NCBI GenBank assembly: GCA_017792465.1
Contig: CP051234.1
Location: 1,428,606 to 1,492,605 of the forward strand
From: Filomicrobium sp.
Lineage (GTDB): Bacteria > Pseudomonadota > Alphaproteobacteria > Rhizobiales > Hyphomicrobiaceae
Reading direction: 5' to 3'
DNA length: 64,000 bases
Each line of letters begins with the position of its first letter. Positions within the stretch are counted from its first letter, which is position 1. This document shows positions 17,606 to 25,691 of the stretch, piece by piece. Under the pieces are notes generated by a model. It did not search any database. It saw only the letters and a program-made list of their open reading frames with translations, and had not been told where the DNA came from. The translations under genes were made by a program, and so were the position numbers.

Positions 17606-18217
17606 CTAATTCGACGGAGCAAAGCGGGCGTAATCGACTTTGTCGCCGGTTGTAATGCCAAGGCGTTTGGCTTCACCGCCAGCGATCTCCAAGACCCCGG
17701 CGACGGGCCCATTGGAGCTGATGATCTTTTCAGACAACGGCTCAGTCATCTCTTCGATATGGTGGATTTCGCCGTTGGGCTTGATGAACAGCATATCGAG
17801 GGGAATGTAGGTGTTCTTCATCCACATCGAGATATCTTCCACCTTGGGGTAGGGGAAAAGCATGCCGTGGAGCGGCTGAAGCTCGCGCCGGAACATCAGG
17901 CCCAGCGCCTTCTGGTAGGGTGTGCGCGCGACTTCGATCTTGAATTCGAGCGGTTTGCCGCTCGAAGCGCGGGTGATGACGAGATTTTCAAGCGTTGCTG
18001 CGGGCTTTGCCGCTGCACTTTCGGCGTGGGCGACGAGCAGATCAGGAAGGGCGTAAGCGAATGCCAGCAGACACGAAAACAGGGCCGCGAATACGGCCCT
18101 GCTTGCAACTGTTCTGGTCTTAGCGCGAGGCTTAATGAGAAGCTGGGAAGCCGCTTGTGGGTTGCACTCCGTCTGGGCGGAGCTCAGCAGCCATGCAGCC
18201 TTTTTCACCATATCCAT
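17606..18217 (-). CDS. DUF192 family exported protein
   Basis: The protein has a hydrophobic export segment (AVFAALFSCLLAFAYALPDLL) and a DUF192 domain. Domain hallmarks are the RTPYQKALGLMFRREL helix, GMLFPYP, MWMKNTYIPLDMLFI and VLEIAGGEAKRLGI. The ATG at 18217 gives 203 residues but overlaps the cold-shock gene by 86 bases; the real start may be a non-ATG codon nearer the signal. DUF192 proteins are small beta-barrels of unknown function, usually periplasmic in proteobacteria. The gene directly follows the double cold-shock gene, an arrangement I recall as common in alphaproteobacteria, and probably shares its transcript. Confidence 0.85.
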   Translation of the reverse strand: MDMVKKAAWLLSSAQTECNPQAASQLLIKPRAKTRTVASRAVFAALFSCLLAFAYALPDLLVAHAESAAAKPAATLENLVITRASSGKPLEFKIEVARTPYQKALGLMFRRELQPLHGMLFPYPKVEDISMWMKNTYIPLDMLFIKPNGEIHHIEEMTEPLSEKIISSNGPVAGVLEIAGGEAKRLGITTGDKVDYARFAPSN

Positions 18218-18740
18218 AGCGCACCTGAACGATCTGTCCTGGACGCAGTTCGGTGAAGCCGAAGCGTCGCAGAGTTTCCATATGACAGAAGATATCAGGT
18301 GTTCCCTCGCCGCGCGTCAAGAAGCCGAATCCACGCACGCGGTTAAACCACTTGCATACGGCGCGCTGCCAATCGCTTTCAGGCTGCACGACAACATGCG
18401 TGCGCTGAGGCAGTTGGCTTGGATGGATCGCCGTCGATTCGTCCATCGACAGAATGCGGAAGGCCTGCAGGCCTTTCGGACGTTCCATCGCCTGACAGTG
18501 GATGCGTGCACCCTCATATGCGGTCTGGTATCCGCCTGCGCGAAGGCAGGTCACATGGAGCAGAATATCGCCTAATCCATTGTCGGGAACGATAAAACCG
18601 TACCCTTTGGAAGCGTCAAACCATTTAATTGCTCCAGCGACTTCGAAAACCTTCAAGCCGGCTTTCTGGAGATTCTCAAGAGTCTCTTCGCTCGAGATAT
18701 CGAAAAGTTCTTGTTCAGTCGGAATAGTGGAATCAGCCAT
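18132..18740 (-). CDS. Cold-shock-domain protein with two CSDs
   Basis: A 202-residue protein with two cold-shock domains. The first (about residues 34-100) contains GAIKWFDASKGYGFIVPD and DILLHVT. The second (about 130-195) contains CKWFNRVRGFGFLTRG and DIFCHMETL. These are the RNP1 and RNP2 nucleic-acid-binding motifs of the CspA family, so the protein should bind single-stranded RNA or DNA in the cytoplasm. An acidic N-terminal extension and a 25-residue linker are present. Double-CSD proteins are typical of alphaproteobacteria and often act in stationary phase. A TTAACCAT motif lies about 105 bases upstream. Confidence 0.93.
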   Translation of the reverse strand: MADSTIPTEQELFDISSEETLENLQKAGLKVFEVAGAIKWFDASKGYGFIVPDNGLGDILLHVTCLRAGGYQTAYEGARIHCQAMERPKGLQAFRILSMDESTAIHPSQLPQRTHVVVQPESDWQRAVCKWFNRVRGFGFLTRGEGTPDIFCHMETLRRFGFTELRPGQIVQVRYGYGEKGCMAAELRPDGVQPTSGFPASH

Positions 18741-19846
18741 GAGTTCCCCGCATACTTGGCTACGTTGCTACTTACTTTGATTGAACCCTTTCTCGCAAAG
18801 CCACCACCTGATTTGCCCTCTCCCGTAGTGGCGTTGCTCAAAAGTTGGTTAACCATAGCAGACTCGCCCTAAAGAAAAAGAGGGTGGCCTCATAAAAATG
18901 TTCGAAAATAGCCAGAGCCACTCCTGGCACTGGATATCGTCTCTCATCCCACACTTATGCCGTTGATTTCGCATTGTAATTTTACCCACATCTCAGGAGC
19001 AGCGAATCTCAGATTTCGCCGGCAAATGACACGGACATGTGCTTCCGGCGGCATAAAAACATGCTCCAACGCGCGAATTCCCAAGTCTTCTGATTCGCAA
19101 TGCGACAACTCTGCCTTGCATATTCGCCACACATCTTAGGAGGTAGAGTCGAGGAGGCCGGAAGAGAATTGCGCGGAACAATGTCGTGAGGTTTGGCAAT
19201 TCAATTGTGCGGGAAACTCTAGACCCAACAGGAAACGTCGCCTGTGGAAATAGCGTTGAATAACTTCGAATGAATTTGTGGGTAATTCGAGAAAGAATTC
19301 CAAATGCCATTGTCAGGCCGCATTTTCCTAAATGCACCGATTCGGCAAATTGAAATCGCATAAACAAGGATCGGGATGAATCATGGCGCCAATTTGGCAT
19401 CGCCAAACATGCACTGATTCGTCGGTGAACCAACCTCGCCCGATCAGGGTGGAGGGGTCAATAGCGCCTCAATTGGGTCTAATGCAAGACCCGTGTGAGG
19501 TTGTCCCCAGATGATGTTTGCGACGCCAGCAGACAACGAACCAACGCCTCGAGTCTTGAGGCTCCTGGACCCACAGGATCGTGAACGGCTGTGGGCCTTG
19601 GGCGCCAAGCACTTACAGTCTATATGTGAAGAAGTCGTCTTCGCGCAGAATGGAGCAATAGGTGCTCCAGTCGCGCTTTGTCGAACCAACACTGCCGTTC
19701 GGTGCAGCTCGCCTTTGAGCTTCAGAAGCTCTCACAGATCGCCAGCATTTTATTTGCCTGGGATGCCAAGTGTCGTCCAACGTCAGCTCAGAACGTTGCA
19801 AGCGACGTTGTTGACCCGCTCTGCCGCCTTATTTGGAGATGATGAC
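18741..19846. other. Long gene-poor region between the cold-shock gene and gloA
   Basis: About 1.1 kb in which no gene is convincing; base composition is closer to even than in neighbouring genes. The plus-strand frame upstream of gloA (about 19511-19650) reads [18 protein letters not shown] ... EEVVFAQNG, which weakly recalls the start of a Crp/Fnr cyclic-nucleotide domain. It then decays into unlike sequence and could be the remnant of a broken regulator. Short frames at 18944-19132 and 18993-19433 (minus strand) match nothing I know. Confidence 0.35.
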
Positions 19847-20287
19847 ATGCGCTACCTGCACACCATGGTCCGCGTTTCGGATATCGATCAAAGCCTGACA
19901 TTCTATTGCGATGTCATGGGCATGCGCGAAATGCGACGGGTCGACAATGAAGCCGGCCGATTTACGCTGATCTTCCTGGCTGCTCCGGAAGATCGCCGGA
20001 CGGCCGTGGAAAGCAAGGCGCCGTTGCTTGAGCTGACCCACAATTGGGATCCGGAGACGTACAGCGGTGGGCGCAATTTCGGGCATCTGGCGTTCGAAGT
20101 CGACGATATCTATGAGACCTGCGCGCGGATCTCAAAGGCGGGCGTCACGATCAACCGCCCGCCGCGTGACGGCCGGATGGCCTTCGTCAGGTCGCCTGAC
20201 AACATCTCCATCGAGCTTCTGCAGAAAGGCGAGGCTCTGGAACCTCAGGAACCCTGGGCATCGATGAAAAACACCGGCGAATGGTGA
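19847..20287 (+). CDS. gloA: Lactoylglutathione lyase (glyoxalase I)
   Basis: A 146-residue single-domain glyoxalase I, converting the methylglyoxal-glutathione hemithioacetal to S-lactoylglutathione. The start at 19847 has GGAG eight bases upstream. Metal-ligand segments are visible: [12 protein letters not shown] (His), [10 protein letters not shown] (Glu), [11 protein letters not shown] (His) and NISIELLQ (Glu). The length and metal pattern resemble the E. coli Ni-dependent form. Cytoplasmic; it stands alone upstream of the pqq region. Confidence 0.93.
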   Translation: MRYLHTMVRVSDIDQSLTFYCDVMGMREMRRVDNEAGRFTLIFLAAPEDRRTAVESKAPLLELTHNWDPETYSGGRNFGHLAFEVDDIYETCARISKAGVTINRPPRDGRMAFVRSPDNISIELLQKGEALEPQEPWASMKNTGEW

Positions 20288-20680
20288 GTTTTCGGCGGAC
20301 GGCAGCTCCGTCCACCCAACGAACTGAACGGATTAAAACCGGCCCCGCAGGCCTGAGCGGCACTTATTGGAACTAATTCCGGGAAGTTTGCCATTTGCGC
20401 CCAGCGCAGCTTGCGAATGTAATAACAGAACAGTTACTGTATTACTCAAGTTCTTTTGGCCAAAATATTCTGTTATATCGTTACACTTGCGCAGCTAATA
20501 GCTCGTATAAGAAGATTTACTTGCCGAAACTTCCCAAAATCGCTTCCAAGCTCTTGCGGCACTACCGGTGGAGTGCTTAGTAATGACCATGTTGAAGCAA
20601 GGAACCTGGCAGAAGGTTCTGTCAATCAAAGTTCGGCGCTTCATCGAAGCAACATAGAACGCTTAATAAGGAGAGGAACT
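20288..20680. other. Regulatory region upstream of pqqA
   Basis: Nearly 400 bases without a gene; the part from 20400 to 20530 is AT-rich and should carry the pqqA promoter. A palindrome inside it is listed separately. The leader just before pqqA has AAGGAGAGGAACT, a near-perfect ribosome-binding site suited to a very highly translated small gene. Confidence 0.55.
20419..20445. promoter_or_regulatory. Operator-like palindrome in the pqqA promoter region
   Basis: GTAAT-A-ACAG and CTGT-ATTAC form complementary arms around an 8-base centre, with one unpaired A in the left arm. Position about 240 bases upstream of pqqA and AT-rich context fit a regulator site, but no regulator can be named. Confidence 0.35.
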
Positions 20681-20770
20681 ATGAAAGTTTGGAGCAAGCC
20701 ACAGGTTCGCGAGCAGGAAGTCGGCCTGGAAGTCACCAGCTACCTGCCAGCTGAAATCGACATCATCTAA
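20681..20770 (+). CDS. pqqA: PQQ precursor peptide PqqA
   Basis: A 29-residue peptide, normal for PqqA, the ribosomally made precursor of pyrroloquinoline quinone. The conserved Glu16 and Tyr20 in EVTSY are the residues cross-linked by PqqE to form the PQQ skeleton. The ribosome-binding site AAGGAGAGG is six bases upstream. The gene is followed by a hairpin before pqqB, fitting the high pqqA expression known in other methylotrophs. The peptide is handed to PqqE by PqqD. Confidence 0.97.
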   Translation: MKVWSKPQVREQEVGLEVTSYLPAEIDII

Positions 20771-20809
20771 TTGATCTGATGTTTGATTGCATGCGTTAAG
20801 CATGCATGG

Positions 20810-20839
20810 GCGGTGGTCGGTATTCGGCCACCGCTTTTT
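20810..20839 (+). terminator. Hairpin with T-run between pqqA and pqqB
   Basis: Arms GCGGTGGTCG / CGGCCACCGC (one G-T pair) with a short loop are followed by TTTTTA. It lies 40 bases after pqqA and about 110 bases before pqqB, so it may act as a partial terminator that makes pqqA transcript more abundant than pqqBCDE, or protect the pqqA 3' end. Confidence 0.7.
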
Positions 20840-20945
20840 ACTTTGAACCTGGCTGGCAGATATTGCTGCCACCTTTCCTTTCGAAAGCTGCGGGCGCACC
20901 GGACCAATATCGGCGACAGCCCCGGAACGTGAACTTAGAAATCCT

Positions 20946-21878
20946 ATGCTGATCAAAGTTTTGGGGGCTGCTGCAGGGGGCGGATATCCGCAGTGGAACT
21001 GCAATGGCCGCATGAGCAAACGTGCGCGCTTCAAGGAACCCGGCTGTCTGCCGCGAACGCAATCCTCGCTCACGGTTTCGGCCAATGGCAAAGACTGGGT
21101 GTTGCTCAACGCTTCGCCGGACCTGCGCCAGCAAATCAACGAGACGCCTGAGCTATGGCCGGAAGCTGACGGGCCGATGCGCCAGTCGCCGATCAAGGCC
21201 GTGGTGCTGACCAACGGCGATGTCGATCACATCATCGGACTGGTCAACCTGCGCGAAGGCCAGCCGTTTTCGCTTTATGCCTCCGACCGCGTACTGGCGA
21301 CGATCAATTCCAACTCGGTGTTCAATATTCTCAATCCCGAGAAGGTCGAGCGGATTGAGCTGGCCATCGATGAACCGACCGCGCTTTCTGGAGCCGGCGT
21401 AGATCTGGGTCTGACGATCGAAGCCTTCGACGTTCCCGGCAAGGTGGCGCTTTATTTGGAAGATGCGTCCAAGGGCGACAACTTCGGCACTGAGAAGGGC
21501 GACACGATTGGGCTCAAGGTGACCGAAACCGCGACCGGCAAGTCGTTCTTTTATATTCCAGGCTGCGCCGCCGTCGATGGACCGCTGGCCGAGCGTATTC
21601 GCGGGTCTGAGCTGATTTTCCTCGACGGCACGCTCTACACCGACGACGAGATGCTTGTGCAGGGCCTGATGCCGAAGACCGGCGCGCGCATGGGGCATAT
21701 TTCAATGTCGGGGCCGGATGGGTCGGTGGCCGCTCTTGAGCCGCTCGATATCAAGCGCAAGGTTTTCGTTCACATCAACAACTCGAACCCTACGCTCGAC
21801 GACAATTCGCCTGAGCGCAAAGCGGTCGAAAAGGCCGGTTGGGAAGTCGGTTTCGATGGCATGGAGGTGCGCCTATGA
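20946..21878 (+). CDS. pqqB: PQQ biosynthesis protein PqqB (metallo-beta-lactamase fold)
   Basis: A 310-residue protein of the metallo-beta-lactamase superfamily, required for PQQ formation; it has been linked to hydroxylation of the excised Glu-Tyr unit. N-terminal VLGAAAGGGYPQWNC is diagnostic of PqqB. The metal motif reads NGDVDHIIGL, with several histidines of the standard HxHxDH replaced, as is normal for PqqB. FYIPGCAA and VHINNSNP follow. It overlaps pqqC by four bases. Confidence 0.96.
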   Translation: MLIKVLGAAAGGGYPQWNCNGRMSKRARFKEPGCLPRTQSSLTVSANGKDWVLLNASPDLRQQINETPELWPEADGPMRQSPIKAVVLTNGDVDHIIGLVNLREGQPFSLYASDRVLATINSNSVFNILNPEKVERIELAIDEPTALSGAGVDLGLTIEAFDVPGKVALYLEDASKGDNFGTEKGDTIGLKVTETATGKSFFYIPGCAAVDGPLAERIRGSELIFLDGTLYTDDEMLVQGLMPKTGARMGHISMSGPDGSVAALEPLDIKRKVFVHINNSNPTLDDNSPERKAVEKAGWEVGFDGMEVRL

Positions 21879-22642
21879 CTTTCTCAGATATTGACAATGG
21901 ATGGTCGGGGTCCGACACGCTCTTGAGCCGCGACGAGTTTGAGGCTGCGATCCGCGCCGTCGGTGCCGAGCGCTATCACGACAAGCATCCCTTCCATAAA
22001 ATGCTGCACGGCGGTGAACTCAACAAAGGCCAGGTGCAGGCGTGGGCCTTGAACCGCTACTGCTATCAGGCTGCCGTGCCGCGTAAGGACGCCGCGTTGA
22101 TGTCGCGCGTGCACAACCGCGATTTGCGCCGCGAATGGATGCACCGCGTGGTCGACCATGACGGTCTGGGCGAAGAGCCCGGCGGTATCGAACGCTGGCT
22201 CGTTTTGACGGACGGCCTGGGTCTCGACCGAAACGACGTGCAGAGCATGAGGCTGGCGCTGCCGGCGACGAAATTTGCCGTTGAAGCTTATGTCCGTTTT
22301 GTCCGCGAAGAGCCGCTGGTCGTCGCTGTCGCTTCATCGCTGACGGAACTCTTCGCCCCCAAGATCCACAAGGAGCGGATTTCGGGGATGCTGGAGAACT
22401 ACGACTTCATCGACGATACCGTCATGGCGTACTTCCGGCGCCGTCTGAACCAGGCTCCGCGCGATGCGGATTTCGCGCTTGAATACATCAAGCAGCACGC
22501 CCTCACTCGCAGAGAGCAGGATGCTTGTATCGCTGCTGTGGAGTTCAAATGTAACGTCTTGTGGGTTCAGCTTGACGCTTTGCGCCACGCTTATGTCGAC
22601 GGACATATCCCGCCAGGCGCGTTCCGGCCGGAGGGCGCTTGA
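21875..22642 (+). CDS. pqqC: Pyrroloquinoline-quinone synthase PqqC
   Basis: A 255-residue cofactor-free oxidase that catalyses the last step: ring closure and eight-electron oxidation to PQQ. Characteristic segments are YHDKHPFHKMLHGG, WALNRYCYQAAVPRKDAA, VVDHDGLGEEPGGIERWL and SSLTELFAP, containing the conserved His, Tyr and Arg residues of the active site. The ATG at 21875 overlaps the pqqB stop (ATGA). Cytoplasmic. Confidence 0.97.
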   Translation: MTFSDIDNGWSGSDTLLSRDEFEAAIRAVGAERYHDKHPFHKMLHGGELNKGQVQAWALNRYCYQAAVPRKDAALMSRVHNRDLRREWMHRVVDHDGLGEEPGGIERWLVLTDGLGLDRNDVQSMRLALPATKFAVEAYVRFVREEPLVVAVASSLTELFAPKIHKERISGMLENYDFIDDTVMAYFRRRLNQAPRDADFALEYIKQHALTRREQDACIAAVEFKCNVLWVQLDALRHAYVDGHIPPGAFRPEGA

Positions 22643-22944
22643 TGTCTGAAGGCAACGCGCCAAAACGGCTGATCGTCGAAGCGGACAGCAAGCTCAAGCT
22701 GCCTCGCCACATCAAGTTGCGCCACGACGCCGGCAGAGACAAATGGCTGCTGCTGGCACCTGAACGGGTGTTTGAACCCGATGATACCTCGGTAGAGGTC
22801 CTGAAGCTGTGTGATGGCGAACAGACAGTCAGTGCGATCGCCGGCATCCTGGCGGAGCGCTACCAAGCGCCAGCCGACGTCATTTTGAAAGACATCATCG
22901 AAATGCTTCAGGAGCTCGCAGACAAGGGAGTCGTAAAATCATGA
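22642..22944 (+). CDS. pqqD: PqqA-binding chaperone PqqD
   Basis: A 100-residue RiPP recognition element that binds PqqA and presents it to the radical-SAM enzyme PqqE. Segments LPRHIKLRHDAGRDKWLLLAPE, CDGEQTVSAIAGILAERY and the final LADKGVV are standard. The ATG overlaps the pqqC stop, with GGAGGGC upstream, and the end overlaps pqqE. It is a separate gene here, not fused to PqqC as in Methylorubrum extorquens. Confidence 0.96.
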   Translation: MSEGNAPKRLIVEADSKLKLPRHIKLRHDAGRDKWLLLAPERVFEPDDTSVEVLKLCDGEQTVSAIAGILAERYQAPADVILKDIIEMLQELADKGVVKS

Positions 22945-24098
22945 CCGACGTAACGACGCTACCTCGCGAAGAAGAAACGTCCGCTGAAGAGAGCTGCGCA
23001 CGCGCGCCAGTCGGGCTTTTGGCCGAGTTGACGCACCGCTGTCCGTTGCAGTGCCCCTACTGTTCGAACCCTGTCGATCTTGAGCGCGTCAATACGGAAT
23101 TGTCGACGGAAGAATGGCAAAGCGTGATGCGCCAGGCGGCCGAGCTAGGCATTTTGCAGATCCATCTGTCGGGGGGCGAGCCGACCGCGCGTCGGGATCT
23201 AGAAGCGATCATCGAAACCGCTGCAGAGGTTGGTCTTTATACCAATCTCATTACTGCCGGTGTCCTTCTGACCAAGGAACGCTTGGCGAAGTTGCAGGAG
23301 GCCGGCCTCGATCACGTTCAGCTGTCGATCCAGGACGTCGACCCGGAAAACGCCGACCGCATCGGTGCCTACAAAGGCGGAGCGAAGAAGAAACACGAGG
23401 TCGCCAAGTGGGTGCGCGAACTCGACATGCCGTTGACGGTCAACGCGCCGCTGCACCGCCAGAACATCGACAATCTACCTGCGATCATCGACTACGCGGT
23501 GGAAGTCGGCGCCGGGCGTTTGGAAGTCGCGCACATCCAGTACTACGCCTGGGCCTTGAAAAACCGGGCGGCGCTGATGCCGACCGAAGAAGCGTTCTCG
23601 AAGACCGTTGAAATCGTCAAGGAAGCCAAGGAACGCCTCAAAGGGATCCTGGTCATCGACTTCGTCGTTCCGGATTACTACGCCAAGTATCCCAAGCCCT
23701 GCATGGGCGGCTGGGGCCGTGGGATCATCAACGTGACGCCTTCCGGCCGCGTTTTGCCGTGCCACGCCTCAGAATCGTTGCCGGGCCTGCAATTCGACAA
23801 CGTCAAAGAGCGGCCGCTTGCCGATATCTGGCTCAACGGCCAGGCGTTCGAAATCTACCGCGGTACGGATTGGATGAAAGAGCCGTGCAAGTCGTGCCCG
23901 CGCAAGGAGATCGATTTTGGCGGCTGCCGTTGCCAAGCCTATGCCTTGACGGGCGACGCAACCAATACTGACCCAGCCTGCTCGCTGTCGCCGCTCCACG
24001 AAAACTGGGCGAAGGTTGCCCAGGAGGAATCTCACAAGGCAGCGCCGGAATTCGTCTATCGGAGAATGGGCAAGACGCAAGTCACCGTTAACAAATAG
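22941..24098 (+). CDS. pqqE: PqqA peptide cyclase PqqE (radical SAM)
   Basis: A 385-residue radical SAM/SPASM enzyme that forms the carbon-carbon bond between Glu and Tyr of PqqA. The SAM cluster motif is CPLQCPYC (Cys34, Cys38, Cys41), followed by the GGE-type motif LSGGEPTARRDL. The C-terminal SPASM domain supplies the auxiliary iron-sulfur cysteines in LPCHASE, CKSCPRKEIDFGGCRCQ and DPACSLSP. It starts within the end of pqqD (4-base overlap) and is the last gene of the operon. Confidence 0.97.
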   Translation: MTDVTTLPREEETSAEESCARAPVGLLAELTHRCPLQCPYCSNPVDLERVNTELSTEEWQSVMRQAAELGILQIHLSGGEPTARRDLEAIIETAAEVGLYTNLITAGVLLTKERLAKLQEAGLDHVQLSIQDVDPENADRIGAYKGGAKKKHEVAKWVRELDMPLTVNAPLHRQNIDNLPAIIDYAVEVGAGRLEVAHIQYYAWALKNRAALMPTEEAFSKTVEIVKEAKERLKGILVIDFVVPDYYAKYPKPCMGGWGRGIINVTPSGRVLPCHASESLPGLQFDNVKERPLADIWLNGQAFEIYRGTDWMKEPCKSCPRKEIDFGGCRCQAYALTGDATNTDPACSLSPLHENWAKVAQEESHKAAPEFVYRRMGKTQVTVNK

Positions 24099-24279
24099 CG
24101 TCTGGATTGTGACAAATCGCAGAGTTTGTGCGTTCGACTTCAACAAAACCTGGAAAGTATTAGTACTTTGGGTGCGCCGAGTTCACGCAGGGTTCACAAA
24201 GGGCTTGCCATATTCCAGGATAAACATGCTATTCGCATAATGTCGCGCAACAAACTCTAGTGAGGGAGAACGTCTGTCT

Positions 24280-24648
24280 ATGTTGAGGACTCTACTAGCC
24301 GTAGCCCTTATCGCTACCGTACCAAGCATGGCTTTTGCCGAAGGCGATGCCAAGAAGGGCGAAAAGGTTTTCCGTAAGTGCAAGGCTTGCCACACGGCAA
24401 CCGAAGACAAGAACAAAGTTGGCCCGTCCTTGTTGAATATCGTCGGCCGCAAAGCTGGAGCGCACGAAGGCTTCAAGTATTCGAGCGCTATGAAAGATTC
24501 CGGCCTGACCTGGGATGAAGCCACGCTCGACAAATTTCTGCTGAAGCCGAAAGACCTGATCAAAGGTACGAAAATGATCTTTGGCGGTCTCAAGAAGGAC
24601 GATGATCGCGCCGATGTCATCGCCTATCTCAAAGAGCACTCCAAGTAA
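24280..24648 (+). CDS. Periplasmic class I cytochrome c
   Basis: A 122-residue cytochrome with a 20-residue signal peptide (ending SMAFA) and one haem site CKACH (Cys34, Cys37, His38). A methionine in KGTKMIFGGL is the likely sixth ligand. The size and the NKVGPSLLNIVGRKAG segment match cytochrome c2/c550-type carriers. Next to the pqq operon it may carry electrons from a PQQ dehydrogenase system to the terminal oxidase (the role of cytochrome cH), but this is inference. Its start has TGAGGGAG upstream and it ends at a strong terminator. Confidence 0.9.
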   Translation: MLRTLLAVALIATVPSMAFAEGDAKKGEKVFRKCKACHTATEDKNKVGPSLLNIVGRKAGAHEGFKYSSAMKDSGLTWDEATLDKFLLKPKDLIKGTKMIFGGLKKDDDRADVIAYLKEHSK

Positions 24649-24700
24649 TCTTGACATTACTTGCCGAAGCTTCGAGCTTCAGGCAATTGATGCTTTGAGA

Positions 24701-24736
24701 AAGCGCCACGAGCATTCCCGCTCGTGGCGCTTTTAT
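24701..24736. terminator. Bidirectional terminator between cytochrome c and folK
   Basis: Arms AAGCGCCACGAG / CTCGTGGCGCTT (about 12 bp) are followed by TTTTATT on the plus strand and by TTTCTC on the minus strand. The hairpin sits between two convergent genes. Confidence 0.85.
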
Positions 24737-24747
24737 TGTGCGCTTCA

Positions 24748-25248
24748 TCAGTTCTCAATCGGCTCGATCCCTTCAGAATCGATCGTCTCAAGCCAGGCAG
24801 CTGCCGTCTTGCCGTCGATCAGCTTTTCGGGCGCGACGTCGGCCAATGGGGCCAGCACGAAGGCGCGCTTGGTGATATGCGGGTGAGGCAGGGTCAATTC
24901 TTCATCGGCAAGAGAAACGTTGCCATAAATCAGGACGTCCAGGTCGATGACCCTTGGGCCCCATTTCTCCGCGCGGATGCGTCCCATTTGCTCTTCAACC
25001 GACAAGCATCGCCGCAGTAGCTCGTGCGGGCTCAACTCGGTATTTACCGTCATGGCGGCGTTGACGAACCAGTCCTGGTCGGTATTTCCCCACGGCGGCG
25101 TGCGGTAATTGCGCGAACGGCGTACAAGCCTGACATCGCCATCGGGACTGGTGAGCAGTTCCACAGCCTGGTCGATATTGGCGATCTTGTCGCCGATATT
25201 CGAGCCCAGCGCGACGACCGCCTCGTGCGGCTTCTTGTTATCGTTCAA
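24748..25248 (-). CDS. folK: 2-amino-4-hydroxy-6-hydroxymethyldihydropteridine pyrophosphokinase
   Basis: HPPK activates the pterin alcohol with pyrophosphate for joining to an aminobenzoate unit. The TTG at 25248 was chosen: GAGGA lies nine bases upstream, right after the phhB stop; an in-frame ATG at 25293 would overlap phhB. Landmarks in the 166-residue product are AVVALGSNIGDK, PPWGNTDQDWFVNAA and the signature GPRVIDLDVLIYG, then LPHPHI. It is placed with phhB, mptG and the H4MPT genes rather than with other folate genes. It could serve folate, H4MPT or both. Confidence 0.93.
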   Translation of the reverse strand: MNDNKKPHEAVVALGSNIGDKIANIDQAVELLTSPDGDVRLVRRSRNYRTPPWGNTDQDWFVNAAMTVNTELSPHELLRRCLSVEEQMGRIRAEKWGPRVIDLDVLIYGNVSLADEELTLPHPHITKRAFVLAPLADVAPEKLIDGKTAAAWLETIDSEGIEPIEN

Positions 25249-25258
25249 ACGGGTGTCC

Positions 25259-25633
25259 TCAGTCGTACTTGATATAGGAGAAGCGCATATCATCCTGCGG
25301 CGTGCCTGTCAGCGCGCCACCCTCGCTGCCTGGCTGCCAGCCGACAACGCTTTCGATCTTCTGGGCGAGTTCCAGGTCTTTCATGGTGATGCCCTTGGCC
25401 GTATGGGTCTGCAGGCGGACTTCAACCCAGGCGTAGGAGGCCGTGATATCAGGGTGGTGCCAGGCCGCTTCAGCCAAATGGCCGACGGTGTTAATCACCA
25501 TCAAGGTGCTCTTCCAGCTCGTCGTCTTGTAGGTGCGCTTGATCCAGCCATCCTCCAGCTTCCATTTGGGGAGGCTGTCAGCCAGCAGCTTTTCGACTTC
25601 GCCTGCACTTAACGCTTTTTCACGCTCGCTCAT
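25259..25633 (-). CDS. phhB: Pterin-4a-carbinolamine dehydratase
   Basis: A 124-residue pterin-4a-carbinolamine dehydratase-fold protein with the active-site segment AWHHPDITASYAWVEVRLQTHTAKGIT. No phenylalanine hydroxylase is visible here. Members found in H4MPT gene clusters of methylotrophs are thought to act on pterin intermediates of H4MPT synthesis. It is cotranscribed with folK (10 bases between stop and start) and divergent from mptG, 58 bases away. Confidence 0.93.
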   Translation of the reverse strand: MSEREKALSAGEVEKLLADSLPKWKLEDGWIKRTYKTTSWKSTLMVINTVGHLAEAAWHHPDITASYAWVEVRLQTHTAKGITMKDLELAQKIESVVGWQPGSEGGALTGTPQDDMRFSYIKYD

Positions 25634-25691
25634 GTTGCTCTCTCTGCCCGATTGTTGAACATTGGCTGTGAAATCACTTTCTAACTAACCT

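Noticed and set aside
18944-19132. A short minus-strand frame that faintly recalls a PilZ domain
   Set aside because: Only isolated residues match, there is no ribosome-binding site, and the frame is interrupted where the domain should continue.
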